A DNA stretch of 64,000 bases. Source: Gambelia wislizenii (Eukaryota; Chordata; Lepidosauria; Squamata; Crotaphytidae). The notes under the pieces were generated by a model, which was given only the letters and a program-made list of their open reading frames with translations, was not told where the DNA came from and did no database searches. Positions within the stretch are counted from its first letter, which is position 1. Every line of letters begins with the position of its first letter. Shown here in pieces: positions 33,063 to 43,425 of this stretch. The DNA is taken from contig JAUMIR010000001.1 of the NCBI GenBank assembly GCA_030847615.1, positions 63,563,501 to 63,627,500 on the forward strand, written 5' to 3'. A program made the position numbers and the translations under genes.

Positions 33063-36000
33063 AAACAATTGAACGATATACTATTGTTGAGAAGACTAAG
33101 ACTTGTTCAATGTTCTGTCCAAATCCTCCCTTTTAATGGATAGTTTCCACCCACCCTGATCTCCATCCACTGGTTCTTTGTGATCTCAGCATCAATTAGG
33201 GTCTGTTTGGCAATAATGACACAAACAACCAATGCTTGGATAGAAGAGGCCACAGCTTTCATAAGCTACAGCTGAAGAGGCTTGGCCCCAGCAGGGGTCG
33301 GGATCCAGGCATCAGTCAACCTGCCTGTCATCTGCTCAAACCAAACACCCAGCCTGCTAGGTATGGCAACCAATTTCACCCAGCCCACCTGCTGAGTATA
33401 CCCCTAGAATGGCAGGTGTGAGATACCACATCAGTGGAAGCCACTGTGTGAATTCCCCTGCCACCTGGGAATAAGGTAAAGCCATACGCCTCCAAGCTGG
33501 GCATGACCCTGATAGCCCACACCCCTAAGGCTCCATAAGGGGACCCCCAACTGGGTTTGACAGGTACCCATACCCCCCCCCAAAGAGATCCAGGCTCCAT
33601 GGTAAAACTGCCACAAGAAGTGTTGCCAGAATAGTTGCCAGATAGGGATAGCCACCTCCCACCTCCCACCAAACCTTCTGCAGCTGCAACCAAACCACAG
33701 CTTCTAACACAACTAAGTGTCCTGCCCCTGTTCAATGTATAGAGCACCTCTAGAATCCCCCTTCAAAGCAAAACAACAAAGTCCCTAATTGCTCTTATTG
33801 GTGTTCATCTCTAGAGGCACATCTACACGGGTGCTTTAATCCGAGGCCAGACAGAGCATCAACCCTGCTGGCTGATTCCCGTGTTCCCTGTGCCACTGCC
33901 ACTGCTGCCTTGCCAGCCAAGCAACTCACTGCCAGAGCCTCGCTGGCATCATCACTTCTCCTAAGGTCAGAACGGGGCACCCAGACATGTGAGCAACAAA
34001 GAGGGGGTTGCTGGTACAGGTGGTGGAGATTCCTACATAAAATCTACAGGCAAGCCAAGTCCTAAAAGGACTGCAGCTCAGATACTAGTAACCTGGCCAG
34101 GTAGCCCTGCATCAAGAAGGCACGGCCAGCTTACCACCACACCTGCATGACCAGAGAATTGTGAGGAGAGGAAGGTGGTGGAGTTTGATATTCCCTGTAT
34201 TGTGTTCCTCTCTCAAGGGCCAAACATCCTCTGAGAAGGGGCCCATTCATGATCTGCTTCTGCTGATATGCAGAAAAAAACTGTGCCCCCCCCAAAAAAA
34301 GTTCCATCACCAATTATCTCATCACACCCATTCTCTAATTTTCATTGCTTCCCCTCTTCCTGGCTGGTTCATCTCTCTCCAGTTCATCTGCCTCAGAGCT
34401 AGTTGTTTGGGTTGTATTATCTGTGCTGTGTTTCCCATTTGCTCTTTTTTTGCAAGGGGGGTGTTTCCAGGCTTGACCAAGGGCCCCTCAAACAACTGGG
34501 ACAGTCTCCTGCCACTACATAGCCCATACGGCATTCCTAGTTTTCAGGTGCATATCTACCATCAGTTCTTAAAATGCATAGCTGGCTAAACAGAACTACT
34601 GACAGGTACCAAGGGGACTGATTAGCCCACTTTGCAGTCTACTACATGCAAAGAGATGCCCCTTTTCCGAGTGACATTAGCTTCTTTTTTGAAATGTTAG
34701 CAGCTTACTAGAAAAAAATTAACAACTATCCTGGCAACACATATTGGTTGAGACATCACTGCTGAAATAACTCCCTACAGTTGCTGTGTTAACGAATGGA
34801 TGTAACAATTGTCACAATAACCCGTGCAAAGGAATATAAGAAGATAGCAAAAGAGAGAACAAGAGACCTTTCCCACCAGATCCAAGAATCAAAGGTAAAT
34901 TTAACCCAAGAGTAGGAATGTCATATGCTCCACTAGGGAACTGATCTTACAATCAGACCAAGATAAGTTATGTTGGAAGCAATACAATAAGACTGCAGCC
35001 AGGCTGCAGAGGAGAGTGAAGCTTCTGCGTTTGGCTTCTCTGGTCCTTCCTGCCAGCCAAGCAGATGGGATCTGATTGACTGGTTTTCCTGCCATTCAGA
35101 GCCTGCAAAAACTATGTAGGCTCATTGGAAAGGAAAACATTCTGAAGTCAGAGAAGATTGTGCCTGAGTCACTCTGCCTCAGCACAATCTGCAAATAGCA
35201 CTCGCTGGTAATTCAGGGAATGCTCTTCTCTTTAAACTAGACTTCATGGAACTGTCCTTCAAATGGAGGACATCTTCAAACACAGAACATTCCTTTGTAA
35301 AGTAGGAGATGTGGTTACTGTAAGCTCATATCTGTGCTGTTATGATTACGATTCCAAATCCCCCATAACGTAGTTCATTGCTGTCATAGTTACCGTTTTA
35401 AAGTTTTCCTCTTTACTCCCTTGTTATGTCTTCTAATTGTAATATTTATTTAGCTTCAATGGTACCTTGGCCACCCACTTTACAAGTAATCCATAATGTT
35501 TTAAATGTGTTTTCCTTTCTCTACATTGTGCCCAGTTTGTGGTCATGTTAAATGACACACTGCACCTTTGCTGAATACAGTGAGCAATGTGAACCAGGGT
35601 CAGGGGGGAATAAATGATTGTCCCTGAGCCCCTGGTGTACATTCCATCACAAAAAGTAGTTCCGTTTGTAGGAATGTGAGACAGGGTCTTTTCTGTGGCA
35701 GAACCTTCTACCTAAAGTGGACTAGTTTGGGGTGAGCAAATTGCAGCCTGCAGATCAGATGGGGCTCCAACTCCTTTTATTTTTAGCCCCCAAGTTCTGC
35801 AGGACCTTCCCCGAAAACCCAGACCCATGGTTTTTTTTCAAGAAAAAATCCCAAAATTGCAGAAATCACTGAAAAATGTCCCCAAATGCAACAAATCTCA
35901 CATCCTGCCAACATATCCTGCTAAACATATCTTCCAATCAGTTCTGGATAATGAAATTGTGACAACATGGGTTTGTATATCAAAATGTTGTTTGACCTAT

Positions 36001-36410
36001 AGTGTGAGTATGAGGTAAGTAGCTGTTGGGAGGAGGGAATGGAGTGCTGAAGTGAATGTTCATTGGTGAAATGTTTAAGGAAATTTTCATGAGACAGTTG
36101 GTGAATGACAATTGGGGTTTTCAGTTTGAGTGGAGAGAATTTAGCCTGGAATTTAAGGAGAGTGCAGCTGTAAATGAGTATGAGAAGGGGTTGAGCTAAA
36201 CCAGGGTTGGAGTAAGAGAAAGAAGTTTGAGTTGAGTGATTGGTAAGGGTCTGATTTAGCTTGAAAGGAGAGAGTGTGCTGTTTGAAATGTTTTATATAT
36301 AAACAATCTGCTGTTTTATATTTAACTTCTGTAACTAATTTTCATTCTTGTTTTATACATTGTTGGCCTCTGAGAACACTATGTAACTGGGAGTTTGATT
36401 TCAGAAAAGG
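33063..36410. other. No gene recognised
   Basis: Frames at 33376-33747 and 34161-34589 are open but without motifs. A hAT-like start (GGGGTGAGCAAATTGCAG) lies at 35733. GAGGCACATCTACACGGGTG near 33816 resembles a MITE end. The rest is unclassified. Confidence 0.35.
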
Positions 36411-36470
36411 ACTGCATCTGCACTCTAGAAATAATCCAGTTTGACACCACTTTAACTGCCACGGCTCCCT
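36411..36470 (+). mobile_element. MITE left-end fragment joined to a broken L1
   Basis: ACTGCATCTGCACTCTAGAA and the following AATCCAGTTTGACACC match the end of the palindromic MITE at 58047-58242 when that MITE is read on the opposite strand. The match stops at CTGCCACGGC, where L1 ORF2 sequence begins. The L1's 3' part and the MITE's remainder are both missing at this join. Confidence 0.65.
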
Positions 36471-37316
36471 CCATTACAATATTTATTCAACATATTTTGC
36501 CATTTTTTCAGTTCTACTTCTGATATTTTTATTGGTAACATTCTAAACAAAAAAATTATTTTAGGTAATATTTTCATTTTAACTAAAGCTACTCTTCCAA
36601 ACCATGATAGTTGAATATTTTTATATTCTTCCAACTTCTTTTCCATTTCTTTCCTTAATACCATAATATTTTTCTCTTCTAATTCTTTTAAATCTTTTGT
36701 AGTATTTATTCCTAAATACTTAATATTACTTTTTAATCTTACTTCTAATTTTTTCTCTTTCACAAATATATTTTCTTCTTCCTTAGTATTGTTAAACAAC
36801 ATCATATCTGATTTATTCCAATTAACCTGCAAACCTGTCATCTCCCCAAATAATTTTAAATGTTCTTTAATTTTTTTCTATTCCGTTAATCAATTCCTTA
36901 ATTGTTAGCAATGTATCATCAGCAAACAGGCTTATCTTATGTTTTGTTTCTAATCCAATTCCTTCTATACTATTATCATTTCTTATCACGTTTGCTAGAA
37001 TTTCTATTACCATTGCAAACAATATTGGAGAACATGAGCTACCTTGTCTTGTTCCTCTCGTTATTTTTATCTGTCTTGTTATTCCATCATTAACCCTCAC
37101 TGTAGCTGTGTTATGGGAATACAATTGATCTATTAATCCTCTAAACCTTTTCCCCACTCTAAATTCTTTCAGTACTATTTTTAATGTTGGCCATTCCACA
37201 CAGTCAAATGCTTTAAATATATCTAATGCTAATATCCCTGCCTTTAATTTTGTTTTCCTGATTATATGTATTTTATTTAACAGCCTTCCTATTAAATTTG
37301 ACATTTTTCTTGCAGA
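36471..37316 (-). pseudogene. L1 ORF2 RT domain, downstream part
   Basis: Continues ORF2 after the Ngaro insertion. It has LDIFKAFDCVEWPTL (motif A aspartate), TRGTRQGSSCSPILF (motif B) and ISLFADDTLL (motif C aspartates), then VNWNKSDMMLFN and WFGRVALVKMKILPK. A frameshift lies in the T-run near 36855-36880. The protein ends at the 36471 junction, before the Cys-rich C-terminal region of L1 ORF2. Confidence 0.88.
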
Positions 37317-37820
37317 CCGACTCAGAGAAATAAAGAGACCAGACACATCCATTGTGGGTTGAAATAAAATGGCTCTTTATTTAAAACCCTGCCTATTTAT
37401 TTCCCTTTAAATCTTCAGCAGGGGGAGGCAACCTAGTGTGGGAGCAGCTGAGGCGGATTGTCCCTCCTGGACTTATGCCCCCAGCCTCCCTGGGCAAACA
37501 CCTGAGCCCTGTCGAGCAACCCCAAGGCCTGGGGTTGTTCCCCAGCCGGCCCGTGTCTGGAAGGTCAACCCAAAAGTCCCTCACCCAAACCATACAGAAT
37601 AAGGTGAAGGGATTATCCTTCAGGCCGACCCCAAGGTAGGTCTCCTTCTGTTCTCCCAGATCATACAATCTAAGGAGACCCTTCCAGAGACCAACCCTTC
37701 ACCGAAAACCAGTGCCATAGGTGAACACCATAATCTACGCCTCCCCCTCTCCCGCCATGGATAAGGGGCAAGCGTCTGCTTCGTCCCTTACTCCCCCACT
37801 ACCTTGTCCAAAAGGTCCCT
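37317..37820 (-). other. Ngaro 3' terminal region
   Basis: Follows the SGNH ORF on the minus strand and contains AATAAATAGGCAGGG and AATAAAGAGCC polyadenylation-type signals near 37372-37410, shortly before the element's end in TTTCTCTGAGTCGG. No protein motif is seen; the open frames here are chance. Confidence 0.5.
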
Positions 37821-38300
37821 CAGCCCGGGCTGAAGATCACCAAATTTCCAGTGTCTGAAAGATGAACCCCATCTGATCGGTAGAACTCGGGCCTCTCAAA
37901 CACTATTTGGGGATGTGCCAAATAATAACCCTCAATTGAGCCCAAAAAGTTACCAATTCATCTATTAAGCTTTCACCTGGCCCGATCAATCAGGTGGGGG
38001 TTCCCCTCCCCAGGCCAGAGTTGCCTAGGCAAAATGGCAGACCACATAATGGTGACTGATGGCCATCTGGCCTTGATTAGTTCCATATCATGTGATGCCT
38101 GAATTGTCAGTGCCTTCCCCTTAAGAAGGCCCAGGTCGTTCCCCCTGAGGTGGAGAACCAAAATATCTGGCGGAGGCCTGCAGTGTTCCCCAAACAGTAT
38201 TGCCAGAAGGCCAGGCCATCGTAAACCCCTGTTCCCCAACATTCAACAACCACTCTGTCTCCCAGGCTGAGGTGAGGTCCAAAATGACTCAAACGGGCCT
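37820..38300 (-). pseudogene. Ngaro SGNH hydrolase ORF (broken)
   Basis: Ngaro elements carry a C-terminal hydrolase of the SGNH/GDSL family, whose role in transposition is unknown. The clearest frame (37973-38242) has PPDILVLHLRGNDLGLLKGK, where GND is block III, and RWPSVTIMWSAILPR. Past a stop after HLIDRAR, the same frame resumes with YRSDGVHLSDTGN, the block V Asp-His motif. The block I serine region lies upstream near 38300 and is shifted (LSLGDRVVVECWG in another frame). At least two frame breaks or stops make it a pseudogene. Confidence 0.75.
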
Positions 38301-38329
38301 GTCGGGAAGAGGGGTGGTGAGTGGGAGGA

Positions 38330-38822
38330 TGGTCACCCGACCTCTCCCTGGCCTTCCTGAGGGGGCTCTGTGGCTTTGAAGACACAGAACCGCCTCGGGG
38401 AGGCCGGGGAAGATGGCGGGTGAGCAGGAGGGTGGCTGTCCAGCCTCTCCCTGGCCTTCCCAAGGTGGCCCTGAAGCCTCAGAGCCTCCTCGGAAAGGCC
38501 GGGGAAGATAATGGGCGAGTGGGAGGGTGGCAACCTGGCCTCTCCCCAGCCTTCCCGACGTGCTTCCAAGGCTTCAAAGCCTTGAAGCCGCCTCGGAAAG
38601 GCTGGGGAAGATAGTAGGCAAGTGGGAGGGTGGCCACCCGGCCTTTCCCCTGAATTTCCCGTGGGGGCTCCAAGGCTTCAAAGCCTCGGAGCCCCCTCGG
38701 AAAGGTGGCGAGTGGGAGGGAGGGACTCTGCCCGTCCTCTCCCTGGCCTTACCAAGGGGTCTCTGAGGCTTTGAAGCCTTGGAGCCACTTTGGAAAGTCC
38801 GGGGAAGGCGGCAGGCAGGTGG
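38330..38822. repeat. GC-rich minisatellite, five units of about 100 bp
   Basis: Units start near 38330, 38431, 38530, 38632 and 38725. Each contains CCTCTCCCTGGCCTTCC or a variant, then a CTTTGAAGCC-type block, CTCGGAAAGGC, GGGGAAGAT and AGTGGGAGGGTGG. Unit lengths run from about 91 to 103 bp and they have diverged from one another. The array sits between the recombinase and the SGNH ORF of Ngaro. Confidence 0.82.
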
Positions 38823-39221
38823 GCCTCTTGTTGGGCACAGCTTCTCCAATGGAGCCCTCCTAAATAGCTCCACACAGGGGAGCTACCAAAAGAGGGGGGG
38901 AGAATGCACATGTGTGGGGGCATTGTGGGGAGGGGGAGTAAGTGCTGTGAAGGGAAGAAGCCGAGGGTCTGAGAGCCGAGGAGCTGCCCGCGTAATCGCT
39001 GCTAGGCTAGCTGGCAACACATGCTCTGCTCCATGGCTAACTCAGGCTGCCTCCTCGTCTCTAACTCTGCCTTGCTCCCACACTTGCTACCGTGGCCCCC
39101 AGCCTTCCTCTACTTCCAGCAGATGTCCACCTCTTTTATATCTTTCCCTGCTTCACTCATGGGTGAGGTATCCCCACCAAAATAAACCCATGGGTCAAAG
39201 GAAGGCTGGGGGAGGTGGGGG

Positions 39222-39322
39222 GAAAGTAGCGACAGGGCCTCTGAAGGCCCTGTCGCCACTTTCGGTAGGCCAGGGTGGGGGAAAGTAGTGGCAGGGCCTC
39301 TGGAGGCCCCATCACCACTTTC
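39222..39322. repeat. Two tandem hairpin units
   Basis: The first unit (39222-39263) reads GAAAGTAGCGACAGGGCCTC, TGA, then AGGCCCTGTCGCCACTTTC, a near-perfect 20-bp inverted repeat with a 3-base loop. The second (39281-39322) is a diverged copy with the same layout. The period is 59 bp. Confidence 0.88.
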
Positions 39323-39344
39323 AGGAGGCCGGAAGGGCTGTTAT

Positions 39345-39420
39345 TATTCAAGGATTTTTCACATTCGTGGGGGTCTTCAGAACCTAGCCCCCATGAATAT
39401 GAAGGGACGACTGTACATTT
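39345..39420. mobile_element. Tigger-like MITE half-copy
   Basis: GGATTTTTCACATTCGTGGG through CATGAATATGAAGGGACGAC followed by TGTAC. The right end, read on the minus strand as GTACAGTCGTCCCTTCATAT, is a mariner/Tigger-type end. Only one end is convincing. Confidence 0.45.
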
Positions 39421-39653
39421 TGATTACTCAGTTGTCACATGAGTTGTGACAACTCATTAATTATTAATAAACAATTAATAATATTGTTGATTAAACAATA
39501 AATATTTTTTCATCAAAGTGACACACCACCAGAGTTACGCTCAGTTTTTTGGTGACGTTTGACACACTAAGCTCAAAGGTTGCCCATCACTGCAATAGAC
39601 CATACTGTGGCTATAGATCAGTGCCTGGCATCTCACCGTCAGTGGTCTAACAC

Positions 39654-39705
39654 CTGGAAGACAAAAGGGGAAGAGAAAAGTTAGTGAGTCAAAGAACGTA
39701 CGTAC
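39654..39705 (-). other. Possible 52-bp intron at the end of the Ngaro recombinase gene
   Basis: On the minus strand the sequence reads AGAG|GTACGTACG, then a pyrimidine-rich run (TTTTCTCTTCCCCTTTTGTC) and TTCCAG|GTG. These are good donor, polypyrimidine and acceptor signals. It would sit directly after the recombinase tyrosine region. At 52 bases it is short for a vertebrate intron. Confidence 0.4.
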
Positions 39706-40596
39706 CTCTAGTAAGCGGAGGATCTCCACCACCCAATCCGTTGAATGTCCACAGGGGACATGTTCATGGCTGCTGCCATGGATGCAGTGCCAATGCAGAA
39801 CAAACGTGTCCCAAAGTGTACCCCGGTCAACCCCAGCTGTTCCAGGGCCCTGGCTGTTATGTTCCAGAATTGGTACTTTGTCAGAGGATTACCGTCCGCG
39901 TGTACAAATAAGGGCCCCGGCTAGTGTCCACGGGCCCGGAGGTACTTCTGTAAAGCAATCACTGGACAAATATCAAGGTTGCTGCACTGCCCCAACTTAA
40001 TTGTTTTACCCCTACCCCTTTGGTCAGTCTTGGACATACGTAAGGTAAAGGAGACCAATTGGTCTCCCAGCGACACGTCTCTATGTTCTAAGGCTCTACC
40101 CGATGTGTCATTTTTGAACGCACAAACCAGCTCACTTATATGCAGTGCCCCAAAAAACACCATAAGGACAGCTGTGTGAAACAGCAGCACCTCATAAGGG
40201 GATGAACAAATCCTAGCCCATTTTTGACGGAGACCTTTCAAAATTGAAGGGGAAGGTGGAGCCCTAGAATCGCGCGTCCTGCCCCCGCTCCCTAGCCCAG
40301 ACTTCAAGGGTCTTCAAAATTTGAAAATCCTTAGTTTGGTCCTTTGCCCCTTGCACCTTGAGCCAAAAGGCAATGGCAGCCAGCTTGCCTCTGATTGACT
40401 AGGGAGCCAGCCCACTCCTGTGGAGAAAGACACAAAAGTGTAAAAGATGTGACACTGATACCTGCACTCCTTGTTGCATGCCTTGGTCCCTTCTAAATTG
40501 ATGAAATTCCTCAACTGCCCTAGCATAACCTTTCTTTGTACTATGTGCGACAGACATACCTAGGGCCCTCCAATTTTCGGGCTCCCAAGCGTCCAC
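39706..40596 (-). pseudogene. Ngaro tyrosine recombinase (decayed)
   Basis: The enzyme would integrate circular Ngaro DNA. The N-terminal SAM-like domain (40399-40596) has AHSTKKGYARAVEEFHQFRR. The catalytic domain (39921-40307) has LMVFFGALHISELVCAF, where the usual Arg of the R-I-S-E box is His, and LRMSKTDQRGRGKTI. Downstream, past a stop, are VHFGTRLFCIGTASM, with the second Arg changed to Cys, and RIGWWRSSAY with the nucleophile Tyr. A frame break lies near 40310-40400. Two of the key arginines are lost, so the enzyme is dead. Confidence 0.8.
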
Positions 40597-40961
40597 AGTC
40601 TCTCCGGCATTCTGTCACCCTCAGCCTTCGCATCCGGGGCCAATTCTCTGAAGCGCTCCGTCTGCATGCGGGAAAGAGCACCAGCAATCTCATTGTTAAC
40701 GCCTGCCACATGCCACTCTATAAAAAGAATATTATGCCGAAAGCATTGCAATGTGAATGTCCTAACTATGCGCATAACCCACAGGGATCTTGAGGTGAGG
40801 GTGTTTATTACCTGAACTGTTGCTGAATTTTCACACCAAAAATGGACCGAGGAATTCACCAGCTCATTAGCCCAGATGGTGACTGCTACCATTATTGGGA
40901 AAAAAAACCCAAAAATGTCAGATCCAGCATGACATCTGTCCCAATCCAATCGTCGGGCCAT
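40560..40961 (-). pseudogene. Ngaro RNase H domain (decayed)
   Basis: Removes RNA from the RNA-DNA hybrid during copying. The frame has NSSVHFWCENSATVQVINTL, where the expected CDN aspartate is Glu, then RHNILFIEWHVAGVNNEIA and GALSRMQ, where the usual DALSR aspartate is Gly. The ORF continues from RT and runs into the recombinase N-terminus, as in intact Ngaro pol. Two acidic catalytic positions have changed. Confidence 0.75.
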
Positions 40962-41088
40962 TTACTGGCGCACCACTGGCCACCAAAATAAACCCCAAAC
41001 CCCATACATCCCGCGGCATCAGATGCTATTTGTAGGGCATTCCCAAGTTTCCTTTTGTCCCACCAAAATGAAATACCATTAAATTGGT

Positions 41089-42287
41089 CTAAGAAATCCT
41101 ACCAAACTTGCAAATCCTCCCGAATCTCCCTGGTAACCCGAATCTTATGGTGCGGCTGCTGTATCCCCATGATAGTGTTGCATAACCGGCAAAGGAAAGC
41201 CCTGCTGGGGGCGACCACCTTGCATACAAATTTAAATGCCCAATAAGAACCTGAAATTCATGGAGAGTGGCCTTGTGATTACTCATAAATTGGCTCACTC
41301 TGTCATGCAAGTCCTTAACCTTTAGCTCAGATCAGCGGCATAGTTGTCTGACCGTGCCGATCTCAATGCCCAGGAAGGTCAATTGTTGCGAAGGGCCTTC
41401 AGTTTTTTCAGGCGCCAGGGCAACGCCCAGTTCCGTGGCCATCTGTTCAAATTGTTGCATCATGTATCCCCAACAGCCAGAGCCAAATTCACCTATCAGT
41501 AGAAAGTCGTCCAGGTTGTGTACAACCCCCTTTGAACCTGTTCTAACTCCCAGGGCCCATTCTAAAAAGGTACTAAAGGTTTCAAAGGCATTACAAGAGA
41601 CCGAACAACCCATAGGTAGCGCACGGTCCATGTAATACTGCCCTTTGAACTGGAAGCCTAAAAGTTCAAAGTCATCGGGGTGAACCGAGAGAAGGCGGAA
41701 TGCAGACTTGATGTCACATTTAGCCAACTCTGCTCCCACCCATGTTGCCTCACCTGCCGTATGGCTGTGTCAAAAGATGTATATCTCACCATGTACATCT
41801 CGGATGGGATGGAGTCATTAACTGAATCCCCCTTGGGGTAGGACAAGTGGTGGATTAATCTGAATTCCCCTGGTACCTTTTTGGGTACTATGCCCAATGG
41901 GGAGACCCTAAGGTTAGGTACCAGGGGCCTGGGAAATGGGCCGACTAATCTCCCTTCTGAAACTTCCTTAAGTATCTTCTGTCTAACAATACTTTCCATA
42001 CCCTTGACAGATTGTAGATTATGAGCTTTATAGGGGCGCCGTGCCACTTTGTAGGGGATACAAAAACCCAAATAAAAACCCCAAGATAAATAGGAGGCTG
42101 CTTGCTTGTTGGGGTATAATGCCAGCGACCTATCTAACACATCCAGCTTAATTTGGCTGGGAACCTTTCTGAGGTTGAGTGGTGGGACCGTCCCCCCTCC
42201 CTGAGCCTTGACCCCCTCTGGATCCCCGAAACTGGCCCTTGCCTCAGGCAGTTCCAAAAGGAATGCGAAGCCCTGCAGATGGAGCAT
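41089..42287 (-). pseudogene. Ngaro reverse transcriptase (frameshifted)
   Basis: Copies Ngaro RNA. The frame at 41658-42287 has PLNLRKVPSQIKLDVLDRS and the finger block SPLGIVPKKVPGEFRLIHHL (RT blocks 1-2). The frame at 41332-41739 gives CDIKSAFRLL (catalytic Asp), ALPMGCSVSCNAFE and VVHNLDDFLLIG, where the two catalytic aspartates remain but the usual Tyr before LDD is Asn. The frame at 41089-41310 carries the connection region (LHEFQVLIGHLN). At least two frame breaks (near 41700-41740 and 41310-41335) inactivate it. Confidence 0.85.
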
Positions 42288-42542
42288 TCATGGCTGAACC
42301 TGCAAGGCTTCCTAAAACATGATCCATGCAAGCTAAACTCTCAACATAACATTTTTGGACCTACATTGGGTGTAGCAGATGTCCTGGGTCCTGTACCCAG
42401 GGCTGCTCTTAACAGGTGCCCACTGTGGGTATGCTCGCCCTGAATAGGCCGTGCCGGGGTCATAAGTTGCATTCATAATGGATGATGCATCATATCCCAA
42501 TGCAAAGTTGGATAAATCGCCGCCCGCATCCTAAATGCTTCA

Positions 42543-43165
42543 TCATATAGAAGCCAAGCAGGACCCGCGAAGTCCACGTAAGCCCTGTGGATAATATATA
42601 TATTGAAACAGGGAGGTCATGCGGTGTGGTTGAATTTTGACTATGACCCTGGCATATATCAAGAACCCAGATAGCCAATTAGACCATGTCCTCTCTACCT
42701 TCCTTTTCTTCAATTTTTCTTTTTCTTTCTCATCCAACTCGTCCTTATCTTTTTTCTCTAGATCCCGAAACAAAAGGGAGAAAACATGCATGTACTTCCC
42801 TTTTTGAATCTTATCCCTAGTAGCCTGTAGTAAATTATCCCCTAGGGGAAGGGACATTTTTCCAAATGGGATGGCAGAATATGCCACTGAATCGTATCCT
42901 CCCGCATGTGCAGTCCCTGGCCCCATGGGCAACCTCTGCTGCGGCACACTACACCCTCCTGCAACATAGGAACCCCACGGGGACCACTGTGGCCCAACCC
43001 ATCCATACATCTGTGGTGGCCCTGGCCAAGTAGGCTGCAAGCCTATCACTCCGCCCGCCTGTGAAGTACTGTGTGCACCTGAGGACCACCCACCCCAAGG
43101 CCATAGTGGCCCTGAGTTATAAATAGATGCATCAGGAATCGACAAGAATAAATTCATGGAAAACT
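42543..43165 (-). pseudogene. Ngaro gag-like ORF
   Basis: Lies 5' of pol. It has a Gly/Pro/Trp-rich N-terminal part (PTWPGPPQMYGWVGPQW) and a charged segment (LEKKDKDELDEKEKEKLKKR) followed by WSNWLSGFLIYARVIV. Position and composition fit the Ngaro gag, thought to package RNA. No zinc knuckle is seen. The frame stays open to 43232, but beyond about 43165 it runs into sequence that looks like an inserted LINE tail, so the true start is uncertain. Confidence 0.6.
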
Positions 43166-43425
43166 TAGAGATGGAAAGATAATAGTTTTGTGTATATAGA
43201 GGAAGACATTTAAATCTATAGATATATAACAAATCCTTTGAGTTACTTTAACGGGGGAAGTCAGGTTATGTTTGCTTCCAAACTATCTTATGTTTAAGCT
43301 TGCGTACATTTATGTGAGATGACGGAAGTATGTATAAAATCTTGTTTGTCTTTTCTTGATTTCGAGCTTTCTATGTATATGCAACAATAAAATAATAATA
43401 ATTAAAAAGGGGCCAACAGGCCAAG
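43166..43425 (+). mobile_element. Possible L1-like 3' end inside Ngaro
   Basis: AT-rich sequence ending TATGCAACAATAAAATAATA followed by ATAATTAAAAA, with an AATAAA-type signal, in the middle of otherwise GC-rich Ngaro DNA. The base composition changes sharply at 43420. This is the style of a 5'-truncated LINE with an A-rich tail on the plus strand. No target duplication was identified. Confidence 0.4.

Larger units (their letters stand above)
38823..39653. other. GC-rich then AT-rich insert within Ngaro, no gene
   Basis: No Ngaro coding sequence is recognised here. It holds the two hairpin units (39222-39322), a Tigger-like half-element (39345-39420) and an AT-rich segment with TTAATAAT repeats near 39450-39500. 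Sequence resembling the Ngaro post-intron exon resumes near 39653 and fades by about 39560. Confidence 0.45.

Noticed and set aside
36902..37093. Leucine-rich plus-strand frame
   Set aside because: Antisense to the L1 RT.
37372..37410. AATAAA signals as evidence of a host gene's end
   Set aside because: They lie at the 3' end of the Ngaro element on its own strand and are explained by it.
38107..38923. Proline/arginine-rich frames on both strands
   Set aside because: They follow the 100-bp GC-rich tandem units and exist in several frames, as expected from a repeat.
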